Source: Streptomyces caelestis (GTDB lineage: Bacteria > Actinomycetota > Actinomycetes > Streptomycetales > Streptomycetaceae). From it: 64,000 bases of DNA. Location of the stretch: NCBI RefSeq assembly GCF_014205255.1, contig NZ_JACHNE010000001.1, forward strand, positions 7,068,001-7,132,000, read 5' to 3'. Shown one piece after another: positions 52,884 through 61,860 of this stretch; position 1 is the first letter of the stretch; the number at the start of each line of letters is the position of its first letter. The translations under genes were made by a program, and so were the position numbers. The notes beneath the pieces are model-generated. The model made no database searches. It was not told the origin of the DNA and was given only the letters and a program-made list of their open reading frames with translations.

Positions 52884-54118
52884 CGGCCGGACAGTGCTTT
52901 GTCGATCTTGGCGGCGGCGGTCCTCGCCGCCGCGGACGGGGACGCGGAACCGGTCAGCACGGCCTGCTCGGCCTCTGAGATGGCCTGCGAGGCGTCGGCG
53001 TAACCACGTCCGTATCGCCGTGGGCGGGCGAGGGGGAGCTGGCTGAGGAAGAGCCGCAGCGCCGGGTCGGACGCCCAGGCGCCCCGGTCGGCGAGGTCTT
53101 CGCGCGCGGGCAGGTTGCCGAACGACACCAGATACGGCACCAGCACCGACGGGCGCTGGGTGTACTCCAGGACCTCCCATGCCTTGTCCAGGTTCTCGCT
53201 CTGCGCCATCAGGACCCAGTTCTCCCCGCCCAGGCAGGTGGCGGCTTCCTGGTCGCGGGGCAGGGCGACGACGCCCCAGTCGAAGTCCGCCTGCTTCAGG
53301 GTGGGGATCTGCCAGGGCCCGTTGATCTGCAGGGCGGCGCGCTGGTTCATGAACCGCGTGTTGACGTCCTGCTGGGTCCAGCCCAGGCAACTCTCCGACA
53401 GCGAGCCCTTGGCGATCAGGTCGTGGAGGAAGGACAGCGCCGTCGCGCCGTCGGTGGCGAAGGTGTCCAGGTCGCCGCCCGCCTGCCACAGGAACGGCAG
53501 GAACTGGAAGACGCCTTCCTCGGACTTGATCGCGCTCAGTGCCAGGCCGAACCGGCCCCCGCTGGTCAGCCGCTCGGCCGCGGAGGCCAGCTCGTCCCAG
53601 GTGGTGGGGGGTTCCACTCCGGCGGACTCGAGCATCCGGGTGTTGTAGTAGAGGGCGAGGCAGTTGCTGTTGTTGGGGATCCCCAGGACCTTCCCGCCGA
53701 TCCGGCAGCTGTCCCAGGGGCCTTCGTAGTACTGGTCGGCCTGGCCCCACGCCTCGACCCTGCCGGTGAGGTCGGCCAGCAGATCGCTGCCCCCCAGGGT
53801 GTTCATGGCGACGTTGTCCACGATGGCGATGTCGGGCCGCTCGCCGGAGATCGCGCCCAGGGTGATCTGCCGGTCGAGCTCCGCGAACGGGAAGGTCCGC
53901 CGCTGGATCCGGACGTTCGGGACGCCGGCCTCGACATCCCTGATGAGGCGGTTCATCCCGGGCTGGAAGTTGTCCAGGGTGAAGTAGTCCCACCAGGTGA
54001 GGGTGGCCGTTTCCGACTCGTCGGAGCCGCAGGAGGCCAGCGCCCCGCCAAGACCGAGGGCAGCCGCCCCCGCGCCCGCGGCACGCAGGAGGCCGCGGCG
54101 GTCGACCGTGTAGGACAT
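52880..54118 (-). CDS. extracellular sugar-binding lipoprotein of the ABC importer
   Basis: 412 aa from ATG 54118 with GGGAGCA upstream. The N terminus has the twin Arg DRRGLLRAAG and a lipobox LASC, so it is probably a Tat-exported lipoprotein on the outer face of the membrane. The rest is a family 1 solute-binding protein (WWDYFTLDNFQPG, GIPNNSNCLALYYNT, NGPWQIPTLKQADF). It should capture the oligosaccharide that the GH31 enzyme splits. Confidence 0.92.
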   Translation of the reverse strand: MSYTVDRRGLLRAAGAGAAALGLGGALASCGSDESETATLTWWDYFTLDNFQPGMNRLIRDVEAGVPNVRIQRRTFPFAELDRQITLGAISGERPDIAIVDNVAMNTLGGSDLLADLTGRVEAWGQADQYYEGPWDSCRIGGKVLGIPNNSNCLALYYNTRMLESAGVEPPTTWDELASAAERLTSGGRFGLALSAIKSEEGVFQFLPFLWQAGGDLDTFATDGATALSFLHDLIAKGSLSESCLGWTQQDVNTRFMNQRAALQINGPWQIPTLKQADFDWGVVALPRDQEAATCLGGENWVLMAQSENLDKAWEVLEYTQRPSVLVPYLVSFGNLPAREDLADRGAWASDPALRLFLSQLPLARPRRYGRGYADASQAISEAEQAVLTGSASPSAAARTAAAKIDKALSGR

Positions 54119-54164
54119 GGGCTGCTCCCAAAGGATCGTGATCGAGGGTCCAGGAAGGGACGTA

Positions 54165-55193
54165 TCAGAAATCCAGGTCAAAATCCGGAAACTCCGGCTC
54201 GGGTTCCGAACCGGGCACCGGTCGGCAGCGGCCTGTGCTGGCGCGCAGGGTGATCAGGGGTTTCATCAGGACGCGCCGGGGATCCGAGCCGGGTGAGCGC
54301 AACCGCTCCACCATCAGGTCGACGGCCACCCGGCTCATTTCCTTGGCGGGTATGTCGGCGGCGGTCAGCGGCGGGCTCACCTGTTCGGCCCAGGGGCTCG
54401 CCGCCACACCGACGACCGAGAAGTCGCGTGGCACGCTGCGGCCGTGCCGGGTCAGCCCGCGGTAGAGGCCCTCCAGGGCCGCCTCGTTCTGGGTGACCAG
54501 GGAGGTGGTCGCCGGATCGTCCCGCAGGATCCGCTCCACGACCTCCTGCCCCGAGACGATGTCGTCGTCGCAGAGGTACGCACGGGGGGTGAGCCCCAGT
54601 TTCGTCATCGCCTCGGTGTAGCCCTCGTCGCCGAGCCGCGCGAACCCGTATCCGCTGTCGAAGAGCCGCTCCGACCGGTTGACGAAGGCGATCCTGCGGT
54701 GGCCCAGGTCGGCGAGGTGCTGGACGCAGGCACTCGCCAGACCCGCGAAGTCGAGATCGACCCAGCCGGCCGCGTCAGCCCGGGGATTGCGGCCGATGGC
54801 GACGAACGGGAAGCCCACCTCGGCCAGATGGCCGACCCGGTTGTCCTCCCGGCGGACCTCCATGACGATCACGCCGTCGACGCGTGGCACGCCCGCGCCC
54901 GGCCGCTCCCCCTCTTCCCGCCCCTCGCCGCCCGTCCGCCACGGGCCGTCCGGCCACCGCCCCTCACCCACCATCCGCCGGAACGAAGGGTCGTCGTCCG
55001 TGTCCGCCGGGGAGAGCAACAGGTCGTAGCCGTAGCCGGCGGCGGCCTCGGCCACCCCGCCGATGAAGGCGAGTTGCATCGTCGTGTAGACGCGATTCCG
55101 GTCGGCCGGCGGGTAGAGCAGCCCCAGCGTGTGGGTCCGGCCGCCGGTGTCTGCGGGCCGCTGCGGCGTCGGAACGCCCGGGTGCTCTGCCAT
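54165..55193 (-). CDS. LacI/GalR-type sensor protein lacking the DNA-binding domain
   Basis: 342 aa. From about residue 20 the sequence is the periplasmic-binding-like sensor domain of LacI regulators (RTHTLGLLYPP, GVIVMEVRR, FVAIGRNP, DLGHRRIAFVN, FSVVGVAASPWA). The N-terminal helix-turn-helix of about 55 residues is missing: only about 18 unrelated residues precede the sensor part. The ATG lies 2 bases after the stop of the phosphatase gene, with no ribosome binding site. It should have been the regulator of the sugar operon; as it stands it may be non-functional or work without binding DNA. Confidence 0.85.
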   Translation of the reverse strand: MAEHPGVPTPQRPADTGGRTHTLGLLYPPADRNRVYTTMQLAFIGGVAEAAAGYGYDLLLSPADTDDDPSFRRMVGEGRWPDGPWRTGGEGREEGERPGAGVPRVDGVIVMEVRREDNRVGHLAEVGFPFVAIGRNPRADAAGWVDLDFAGLASACVQHLADLGHRRIAFVNRSERLFDSGYGFARLGDEGYTEAMTKLGLTPRAYLCDDDIVSGQEVVERILRDDPATTSLVTQNEAALEGLYRGLTRHGRSVPRDFSVVGVAASPWAEQVSPPLTAADIPAKEMSRVAVDLMVERLRSPGSDPRRVLMKPLITLRASTGRCRPVPGSEPEPEFPDFDLDF

Positions 55194-55195
55194 GG

Positions 55196-57667
55196 TCAGC
55201 TGGCCGGGAGGGGTTGTTCGGCCCAGATGGTCTTGCCCGTGGTGGTCTGGCGGGTGCCCCAGCCCTGGGTGAGCTGGGCGACCATGTGCAGCCCCCGCCC
55301 GCCCTCGTCGTAGGTGCGGGCACGGCGCAGGTGCGGGGCGGTGCTGCTGGCGTCGGACACCTCACAGATCAGGGTCCGGTCCCGGATCAGCCGCAGTCCG
55401 ATCGGTACGTCCCCGTAGCGGATGGCGTTGGTGACGAGCTCGCTCACCACCAGCTCGGTGACGAACGCCGCGTCCTCCAGCCCCCAGGCCGCGAGCTGAC
55501 GGCTGGTCTGGGCCCGGGCGTCGGCCACGATCGCCGGATCGGCGGGCAGGGCCCAGGCGGCGACCTGGTCGGCGTGCAGGGCTCGGGTGCGCGCCAGGAG
55601 GAGGGCCACGTCGTCGGGTGGGCTGTCGGGCAACAGGGCCTTGAGGATGGCGTCGCAGGTGACCTCCAGCGAGGGAACAGGGTGGGCCAGGGCGTCGCAC
55701 AGCCGATCCAGGCCGAGGCTGACGTCTCGATCGCGTGCCTCGATCAGGCCGTCCGTGTAGAAGGCCAGCAGACTGCCCTCGGGCAGTTCCAGCTCGGTGG
55801 ACTCGAAGGGCAGACCGCCGACTCCCAGCAGCGGGCCGGGAGTCAGCTGGATCACGCTGACCGCGCCGTCGGGGAGCAGGACGGCGGGCGGCAGGTGGCC
55901 GGCACTGGCGAGGGTGCAGACACGGGAGACCGGGTCGTAGACGGCGTAGAGGCAGGTCGCCCCGATCTCACCGGTGGTGTCCCGCAGGCCGGTCTCGACG
56001 CCGGAGTCGTCCGACGTGAGGTGGATGACCAGGTCGTCGAGGTGGGTGAGGAGCTCATCGGGCGGCAGATCCACGTCGGCGAGGGTGCGCACCGCGGTGC
56101 GCAGCTGCCCCATGGTGGCGGAGGCGTGGATGCCGTGCCCCACCACGTCGCCGACGACCAGGGCCACCCGGGTGCCCGACAGGGGGATGACGTCGAACCA
56201 GTCGCCGCCCACTCCCACGCCCGTACCGGCCGGCAGATATCGGTACGCCACCTCGACGGCCGCCTGCCTGGGGAGATCACGGGGCAGCAGACTGCGCTGG
56301 AGGGTGAGCGCGTTGGTGCGCTCTCGGGTGTAACGGCGCGCGTTGTCCACGCCCACGGCCGCCCGGCCGGCGAGTTCTTCGGCGAGCAGCAAATCGTCCT
56401 GCTCGAAGGGCTCGGAGCCCTCTCCGCGCACGAAGACCGCCACCCCGAGGGTGATGCCCCGGGCCCGCAGCGGGGTGGCCATAAGCGAGTGGAGCCCGAA
56501 CTCCCGGACCCGGGTGCTCCTCATCCGGTGCTCGGTGACCCACCGGACGAAGTCGGGGTCGTCGATGCCGCTGAGTACGGATTGCCCGCTGCTCAGGGAG
56601 CGGGCAGGGGGTGAGTACGGGGGATAGGTGTCGACCTCTCCGAGGTCGACTGCGGCCTCGGGCGTGTCGCCGCCGGCGGTGACGGACTGGTGCGCGACCC
56701 GGCGGAGCACCACGGCCGCGTCGACGGGCCCGGGGACCGGTTCCTCTCCGAGCAGCACGGAGTCCAGCAGGTCCACGCTGACGAAGTCGGCGAGCCGCGG
56801 AACGACCAGATCGGCGAGCTCCTCGGCGGTCCGTGTGACGTTCAGGGTCGTACCGATCCGGGTGCCGGCCTCCTTCAGCAGGGCAAGTCGCTGGCGGGCG
56901 GAGCGCTGCTCACTGCTGTCGAACGTCGCGGTGCCGACGCCGACCACCTCACCAGTGGCGGGATCGCGGACCGGCCACAGCTCGATGATCCAGGCACGCT
57001 GGCGAGCCGAGGGCTGAGCCCGGCCGAAGCGCTCGTAGCGCATCGACCGGGCTTCCTCGGCGACCAGGCGGACGCACTCCAGGAACCCCTTGTCGGCGCA
57101 GGCGTCGCCCAGGGGAGCGGAATCCGGCGACGGATTGTCCTCGGCCACCTGCCTGCCGTCGGTCGCCCGCGTCTCCTCGCCCGCGGCCGTCGGGACCTCC
57201 TGCTCACCGCCCTCCGCGGCCGCGTTCAACTGCCATGAGCCCGAGGCGGTGGCATACGTGGACAGCGGGATCGACGACTGGGCGAACGCCCACTCCACCA
57301 TCCTCAGATCGTGCTCCGACTCGCGACCCGTGGTGGCGGTCACTACGAAACCCTGGGGGGTACCGTCGCCGCCCAGCGACGGATGGGCGTGCAGGGTCAG
57401 CTCGACGAGGTGGCCGTCGCGGTGCCGCAGTGCCGCCGTGCCGCTCCATTCCTGGGAGCCCGCCAGGGAGAGCCCGGCCGCGTCGGGGGGCTCCGGACCG
57501 GCGAGGAGTCCGGCCGCCGCGCGTCCGACGATCTCCCCGGCACGGTGGCCCAGCAGTCGCCGAGCGCCCTCGCTCCACCCTGTGAGCACGCCCTCCAGGC
57601 TGATGGTGGCTGTCGCAGCACCCGGTGACCACCCGTAGTAACCATGAGACTGATCATAAGTGGCCAT
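55196..57667 (-). CDS. PAS-GAF-PP2C (SpoIIE/RsbU)-type phosphatase with C-terminal anti-sigma-like ATPase domain
   Basis: About 823 aa from ATG 57667; GTG 57700 is possible and longer frames look non-coding. A PAS-like region is at about residues 15-110, a second PAS-like region at about 110-270 (ending in a DSSEQRSARQRL linker), and a GAF domain at about 280-430. The PP2C/SpoIIE domain is at about 450-670 (GVGVGGDWFDVIPL, VVGDVVGHG, LAFYTDGLIEARD) and a HATPase domain at about 690-815 (ELVVSELVTNAIRYG, DEGGRGLHMV). This layout dephosphorylates anti-anti-sigma factors and is abundant in Streptomyces. Its signal is unknown. Confidence 0.9.
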   Translation of the reverse strand: MATYDQSHGYYGWSPGAATATISLEGVLTGWSEGARRLLGHRAGEIVGRAAAGLLAGPEPPDAAGLSLAGSQEWSGTAALRHRDGHLVELTLHAHPSLGGDGTPQGFVVTATTGRESEHDLRMVEWAFAQSSIPLSTYATASGSWQLNAAAEGGEQEVPTAAGEETRATDGRQVAEDNPSPDSAPLGDACADKGFLECVRLVAEEARSMRYERFGRAQPSARQRAWIIELWPVRDPATGEVVGVGTATFDSSEQRSARQRLALLKEAGTRIGTTLNVTRTAEELADLVVPRLADFVSVDLLDSVLLGEEPVPGPVDAAVVLRRVAHQSVTAGGDTPEAAVDLGEVDTYPPYSPPARSLSSGQSVLSGIDDPDFVRWVTEHRMRSTRVREFGLHSLMATPLRARGITLGVAVFVRGEGSEPFEQDDLLLAEELAGRAAVGVDNARRYTRERTNALTLQRSLLPRDLPRQAAVEVAYRYLPAGTGVGVGGDWFDVIPLSGTRVALVVGDVVGHGIHASATMGQLRTAVRTLADVDLPPDELLTHLDDLVIHLTSDDSGVETGLRDTTGEIGATCLYAVYDPVSRVCTLASAGHLPPAVLLPDGAVSVIQLTPGPLLGVGGLPFESTELELPEGSLLAFYTDGLIEARDRDVSLGLDRLCDALAHPVPSLEVTCDAILKALLPDSPPDDVALLLARTRALHADQVAAWALPADPAIVADARAQTSRQLAAWGLEDAAFVTELVVSELVTNAIRYGDVPIGLRLIRDRTLICEVSDASSTAPHLRRARTYDEGGRGLHMVAQLTQGWGTRQTTTGKTIWAEQPLPAS

Positions 57668-57837
57668 TCCTGCCCAATTCGCGCCGGTGGTGTCACTCAC
57701 AGTCCAGCGTGCGCGCCACGGGAGAATCCGACAAATCGGATGGGCCGAGGTGGCGGAGCCCGGGAGCACCCGGGTGCGTCGCCCGTCGTGAGGATCGGCG
57801 TCAAAGGCGGGCCCGGGACCAGGATCCGTCCCCTCGG

Positions 57838-57905
57838 CACTCGATGATGTCCACCGCCAGCCCGCCCCGGGCCGATTCCTTGTACTTCGTGGACAAGAGT
57901 GCGCC
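57838..57905 (-). pseudogene. C-terminal tail of L-serine dehydratase
   Basis: The minus strand encodes LLSTKYKESARGGLAVDIIEC, the conserved end of actinobacterial L-serine ammonia-lyase (sdaA). The usual stop after EC appears to be changed to a CGA codon. The rest of the gene is absent, and the fragment is joined in frame to the IS630 remnant. Confidence 0.65.
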
Positions 57906-58940
57906 AGCGACCAGCTGGCAGTAGCGGCAGATCCGGTCGATGATCTGGTCAGCGGTCTTGGCCCATTTGAAAGGCCGGGCGTTGTCATTCCAGTTCTTGA
58001 TCCAGTCCTCGAGCGCGCCCTTGAGTTCGTCGAGCGAGCAGAACACGCCGCGTTCGAAGCAGCGCCGCTCCAGTTCGGCGAACCACCGCTCGACCTGATT
58101 GATCCACGACGAGTACGTGGGTGTGAAGTGCAGCTGGAACCGGGGGTGCGCGAGCAGCCACTCGTGCACCGCCGGCGCCTTGTGGGCGCAGAGGTTGTCG
58201 CAGATCACGTGGACCACTGGGCCGTGCTCGGTCTGGCGGTCGATCTCGTCGAGGAAGTCACGGAAGTCGACCGCCCGGTGCTGGGATGACAGCTTCCCGA
58301 TCACCTTCCCCGTGGCGGTGTTCAGCGCCGCGAACAGGTCGATGGTGCCGTGCCGGACGTAGTCGAAGCTGCGCCGCTCCGGCGTGCCGGGCACCATCGG
58401 CAGCACCGGCGCTGTCCGTTCCAGGGCCTGGATCTGCGACTTCTCGTCCACCGCGAACACCACCGCGTTCGCCGGCGGCGCCAGATAGGCCACCACGTCC
58501 CGGATCTTGTCGATCAGCAGCGGATCCGGGGAGATCTTGAAGTTCTCCGTGCGCCACGGCCGCAGCCCGAATGCCCGCCAGATCCGCAGCACACTGGTCG
58601 GCGAGATACCCACCCGCCTGGCCAGCTTCCAAGGTGCGCACCACCACTTGTGCCACCTGGGCATCGGTGACGGTGCGTGGCACACCCGGGCGCGGCTCGT
58701 CGCTCAGACCGTCGAGCCGGTCACGCAGGAACCGGGCCCGCCACCGGGCCACCGTCTTGCGGTCGGTCTCCAGCCGACCCTGCAGTCCTACAGTGACGGC
58801 CGCATCGGCCGCTGGATCGAGCTGGAGGAATCCACCGACGGCGGCCACGGCAACGTGCGGGGTGGCTTGGCCGGCCAGCCGCAGTGCGTCGACGCACAGC
58901 GCGATGCTGCGGACCCGGGCGCGCTGAAGGCTGTCGCTGC
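57906..58940 (-). pseudogene. IS630-family transposase, frameshifted
   Basis: The C-terminal two thirds is well preserved: VGISPTSVLRIWRAFGLRPW, FAVDEKSQIQALERTAP (first Asp), VICDNLCAHKAPAVHEWL (second Asp), INQVERWFAELERRC (Glu). The N-terminal third (RARFLRDRLDGLSDEPRPG, TVTDAQVAQVVVRTLE) is in a different frame, with the break near 58620-58640 where about 10 codons are also missing. It cannot make an intact enzyme. Confidence 0.85.
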
Positions 58941-59147
58941 GGCAGGCCCAGCAGAAGCAGCCGTCGACCACTCCGTTCTCCGGCTCCTCCGCGGCGGTTC
59001 AGGCGTCCAGTTGCTGCTGGCGGACGACGCGGCAGTGCCGTGGTCGATCGGGGCCTGGGCCAGTGGTCCCCGGGAGCGGTGCAGGAACGCCTGCCCGAGC
59101 AGCCGACCCGCCGCACGAAGGGCTCTCCGGTGCGAAATACTCTCCCG

Positions 59148-59636
59148 ATGAGTTCACGCACTTCCCCGATCTGCCGGCCGATCACGATACGGAGGGCCGT
59201 CGCGCGGGATGCCAAACGGCTCACGCGGCTCGTGCGTGGCTCAGGTGCCTACGCGGGTAAGTACGCAGCCGCAGTCGCGGGCTACCGGGTCGGTCCTGAT
59301 TACATCGAGACCCACCGCGCCTTCGTAGCCGTCGGCGCCGACGAGCCCGGAGGCCAGGTCCTCGGGTTCTACTCCCTCGTCCTCGCTCCACCGGAGCTCG
59401 ACCTGCTGTTCGTCGCTGACGAAGCGCAAGGACGGGGTATTGGACGACTGCTCGTCGCGCACATGCAGTCCGAGGCCCGTGCCGCCGGGCTCGACCGTGT
59501 CAAGGTCGTGTCGCATGTTCCCGCCGAGGACTTCTACCACCGCGTCGGTGCAGTGCGGACCGGGACCGCGCTCGCGAACCCGCCCGCCGTGCCGTGGGAC
59601 CGTCCCGAATTCGAGTTTCGCATTCCTTCGGAATGA
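59148..59636 (+). CDS. GNAT-family N-acetyltransferase
   Basis: 162 aa from ATG 59148, which lacks a clear ribosome binding site. The acetyl-CoA loop reads VADEAQGRGIGRLLVAH (the Q/R-x-x-G-x-G/A motif), followed by VVSHVPAEDFYHRVGAVRTG, a typical GNAT end. Full length for a single-domain enzyme. It is intact although it sits between two sets of decayed mobile-element DNA; substrate unknown. Confidence 0.85.
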   Translation: MSSRTSPICRPITIRRAVARDAKRLTRLVRGSGAYAGKYAAAVAGYRVGPDYIETHRAFVAVGADEPGGQVLGFYSLVLAPPELDLLFVADEAQGRGIGRLLVAHMQSEARAAGLDRVKVVSHVPAEDFYHRVGAVRTGTALANPPAVPWDRPEFEFRIPSE

Positions 59637-59642
59637 CGCGGT

Positions 59643-59661
59643 GCCGGTGCAGGGCACCGGC
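59643..59661 (+). terminator. hairpin after the acetyltransferase gene
   Basis: Perfect 8-base arms GCCGGTGC and GCACCGGC around AGG, starting 7 bases after the stop codon. Confidence 0.6.
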
Positions 59662-60049
59662 TTCGCCTGCATGGTGGCCGGCATGCAGGACCGCTGGACG
59701 CCGCGCGCTCCGTGTGTGCCGTCGCCTCTGCCCTGGCGGGGTGATCGCCTGCGCCGGCGGCCTCCCCTCCCCGGCGATTCCCTCGCCTCAGGCACTCCCA
59801 GGACCATCGAAATCGCGTACACCTCGGCTCGCTCCACACACGATCGAGGCCGGACGCGTGAATACGTAGTTCACACAACCCTGATCTGCAAGACGAAGTG
59901 GCCACAGTCCACCGTCAGCGCTGTAGGGGGTGATGTCTTGCCAGCGCAGCCATCAGCGCAAGTGGAAGTAGTCACAGACCTTGCCCCGTGGAGGTTGGCC
60001 GACCGGCGTCGGTACCGCCCGCGGGGGAGCGGATCGGCGGGAGGCTCCG
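59662..60049. other. gene-free stretch
   Basis: About 390 bases with no gene I can support. The minus-strand frame upstream of the S53 peptidase fragment does not extend into it recognisably. Confidence 0.4.
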
Positions 60050-60206
60050 GACAGGGGCATCAGAGCCTGACTGTCGTGGGTGTCGGCCAGGTCCGACTTG
60101 GCGTTCGGGTCGTCGTAGCCGTCGACGATGGCGATGGTCCTGCCGGAGCCGCTGGCGGAGGCGGCAGAGGTCAGGCCGTAGGCCGACTGCAGGTCGCTGG
60201 GGCCTA
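60050..60206 (-). pseudogene. S53-type peptidase fragment
   Basis: The minus strand encodes LGPSDLQSAYGLTSA and then GRTIAIVDGYDDPNAKSDL, the start of the catalytic domain of Streptomyces S53 (sedolisin-like) peptidases. Later blocks are missing. Confidence 0.6.
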
Positions 60207-60299
60207 GCCGGTGGGGGAGTCCGCGGCGGCGTTCGGCCGGACGGTCTGGGTTGCGATGCCCTTCTTCGCCGCATGCTCTTCCGCGACGGCGAAGTCGGC

Positions 60300-60465
60300 G
60301 AGGGCGATGAGGACGCCGTGGCCCAAGCCACCCGCATCCCCCCTAGCCTGCTGGCCCAGCGCATCGAGCAGCTCACCGGGCAGATCGATGAGCTGAAAAT
60401 CAGCGCCTGACCCGGCTCGTCGAACGCCACGCCCCGCAACTGCTCACGCCGGTGGGCATCGGCCC
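60300..60465 (+). pseudogene. IS110-type transposase fragment, frameshifted
   Basis: RIEQLTGQIDELK in one frame continues after a one-base shift as RLTRLVERHAPQLLTPVGIGP, a pattern typical of the middle of IS110-family transposases. The ends are absent. Confidence 0.6.
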
Positions 60466-60491
60466 GCCAGCGTCCCCCCGTTATAGGGGCG

Positions 60492-60618
60492 TCCGTGATA
60501 CGTGAGAGGGTCTGAGGCGTGAGTGAGACACCGTCGAACACCCTGCAATACCGCTTTGACGGGCCGGAAGAGGCTCCCGTCCTGATCTTGGGTCCCTCAC
60601 TGGGTACCACATGGCACA
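60492..60618 (+). repeat. right copy of the 127-base direct repeat (start of intact pcaL)
   Basis: Matches 48021-48147 with 3 differences. This copy continues into the full pcaL gene; the left copy does not. Confidence 0.95.
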
Positions 60619-61823
60619 TGTGGGACCGCCAGATCCCCGAGCTGATCAAGCAGTGGCGCGTCTTCCGCTTCGATATGCCCGGACACGGCGGCGCTCCCGC
60701 GTACCCGGTGGGCTCGGTCACGGACCTCACCACACGGCTGCTGACCACCCTCGAAGCGCTCGGCGTGCAGCGCTTCGGCTACGCGGGCTGCGCCCTCGGC
60801 GGCGCGGTCGGCATCGAGCTGGCCCTGCGCCACCCCGAGCGGCTCGCCTCCCTCGCGCTGATCGCCGCCTCGCCCCGCTTCGGCACGGCCGACGAGTTCC
60901 GGCAGAGAGGGGTGATCGTCCGGACGAACGGGCTCGACCCCATCGCCCGCACGGCCCCCGACCGCTGGTTCACCGGCGGGTTCGCCGCCGCGCAGCCCGC
61001 GATCACCGAGTGGGCCGTGCAGATGGTGCGCACCACCGACCCCGGCTGCTACATCGCCGCCTGCGAGGCGCTCGCCTCGTTCGACGTCCGGGCCGAGCTC
61101 GGACGCGTGGGCGTGCCGACCCTGGTCCTCGTCGGATCGGACGACCAGGTCACCGGCCCCGCCGAGGCCCGCACCCTGGTCGCCGGCATCCCGGACGCCC
61201 GCCTCGCCGTCGTGCCCGGCGCCTCCCATCTGGTTCCGGTGGAGCAGCCCGCGGCCGTCACCGACCTGCTGGTGCGGCACTTCTCCACCGCATGGCAGCC
61301 CGTCTTCGAGACCTCCACCGGCCAGACCGCCCTGCCCGCGGCCGCCGTCAAGCCGGTCCTGTCCGCCGCCCCCTCCCAGCCGGTCCAGACCGGGCCCGTC
61401 GCCGAGATCGCCCCGGTCGTACCACAGCAGCCCCAGGGACGGCCCGATCCCTACGACGCCGGGCTCAAGGTCCGCCGCGAAGTGCTGGGCGACGCGCACG
61501 TCGACCGGGCGCTGGCGCAGGCCGACGAGTTCTCCGGGGACTTCCAGGAGTTGATCACCCGCTACGCCTGGGGTGAGATCTGGGACCGCCCCGGCCTCGA
61601 CCGGCGCACCCGCAGCTGCGTCACACTCACCGCCCTGGTCGCCGGCGGCCACCTGGACGAGCTGGCCTTCCACACCAGAGCGGCGCTGCGCAACGGACTC
61701 ACCCCGGGCGAGATCAAGGAAGTGCTGCTCCAGGCGGCCGTCTACTGCGGGGTCCCGGCGGCGAACAGCGCGTTCAAGGTCGCCCAGCAGGTCATCCGCG
61801 AGGAGACCACGCCCCAGGAGTGA
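60519..61823 (+). CDS. pcaL: PcaL: 3-oxoadipate enol-lactonase/4-carboxymuconolactone decarboxylase fusion
   Basis: 434 aa from GTG 60519. Residues about 1-260 are the alpha/beta hydrolase PcaD part (LGPSLGTTWHMWDRQ, GHGGAPAYPVG, SDDQVTGP, GASHLVPVEQP). After a Pro/Ala-rich linker (about 270-310), residues 310-430 are the PcaC part (DRALAQADEFSGDFQELITR, RSCVTLTALVAGGH, EVLLQAAVYCG). The fusion performs two consecutive steps of protocatechuate breakdown. At the nucleophile elbow it reads GYAGCALGGA, so Ala92 stands where the Ser of GxSxGG is expected. The other pca genes are not next to it. Confidence 0.9.
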   Translation: MSETPSNTLQYRFDGPEEAPVLILGPSLGTTWHMWDRQIPELIKQWRVFRFDMPGHGGAPAYPVGSVTDLTTRLLTTLEALGVQRFGYAGCALGGAVGIELALRHPERLASLALIAASPRFGTADEFRQRGVIVRTNGLDPIARTAPDRWFTGGFAAAQPAITEWAVQMVRTTDPGCYIAACEALASFDVRAELGRVGVPTLVLVGSDDQVTGPAEARTLVAGIPDARLAVVPGASHLVPVEQPAAVTDLLVRHFSTAWQPVFETSTGQTALPAAAVKPVLSAAPSQPVQTGPVAEIAPVVPQQPQGRPDPYDAGLKVRREVLGDAHVDRALAQADEFSGDFQELITRYAWGEIWDRPGLDRRTRSCVTLTALVAGGHLDELAFHTRAALRNGLTPGEIKEVLLQAAVYCGVPAANSAFKVAQQVIREETTPQE

Positions 61824-61860
61824 GTGAGTCCGCGGGGGAGCGCGGAGGCAGGATGGAATC

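Noticed and set aside
57668..57988. N-terminal extension of the phosphatase by about 107 codons
   Set aside because: The extension is Arg/Ser/Pro-rich without domain similarity and overlaps the serine dehydratase remnant; ATG 57667 fits the PAS start better.
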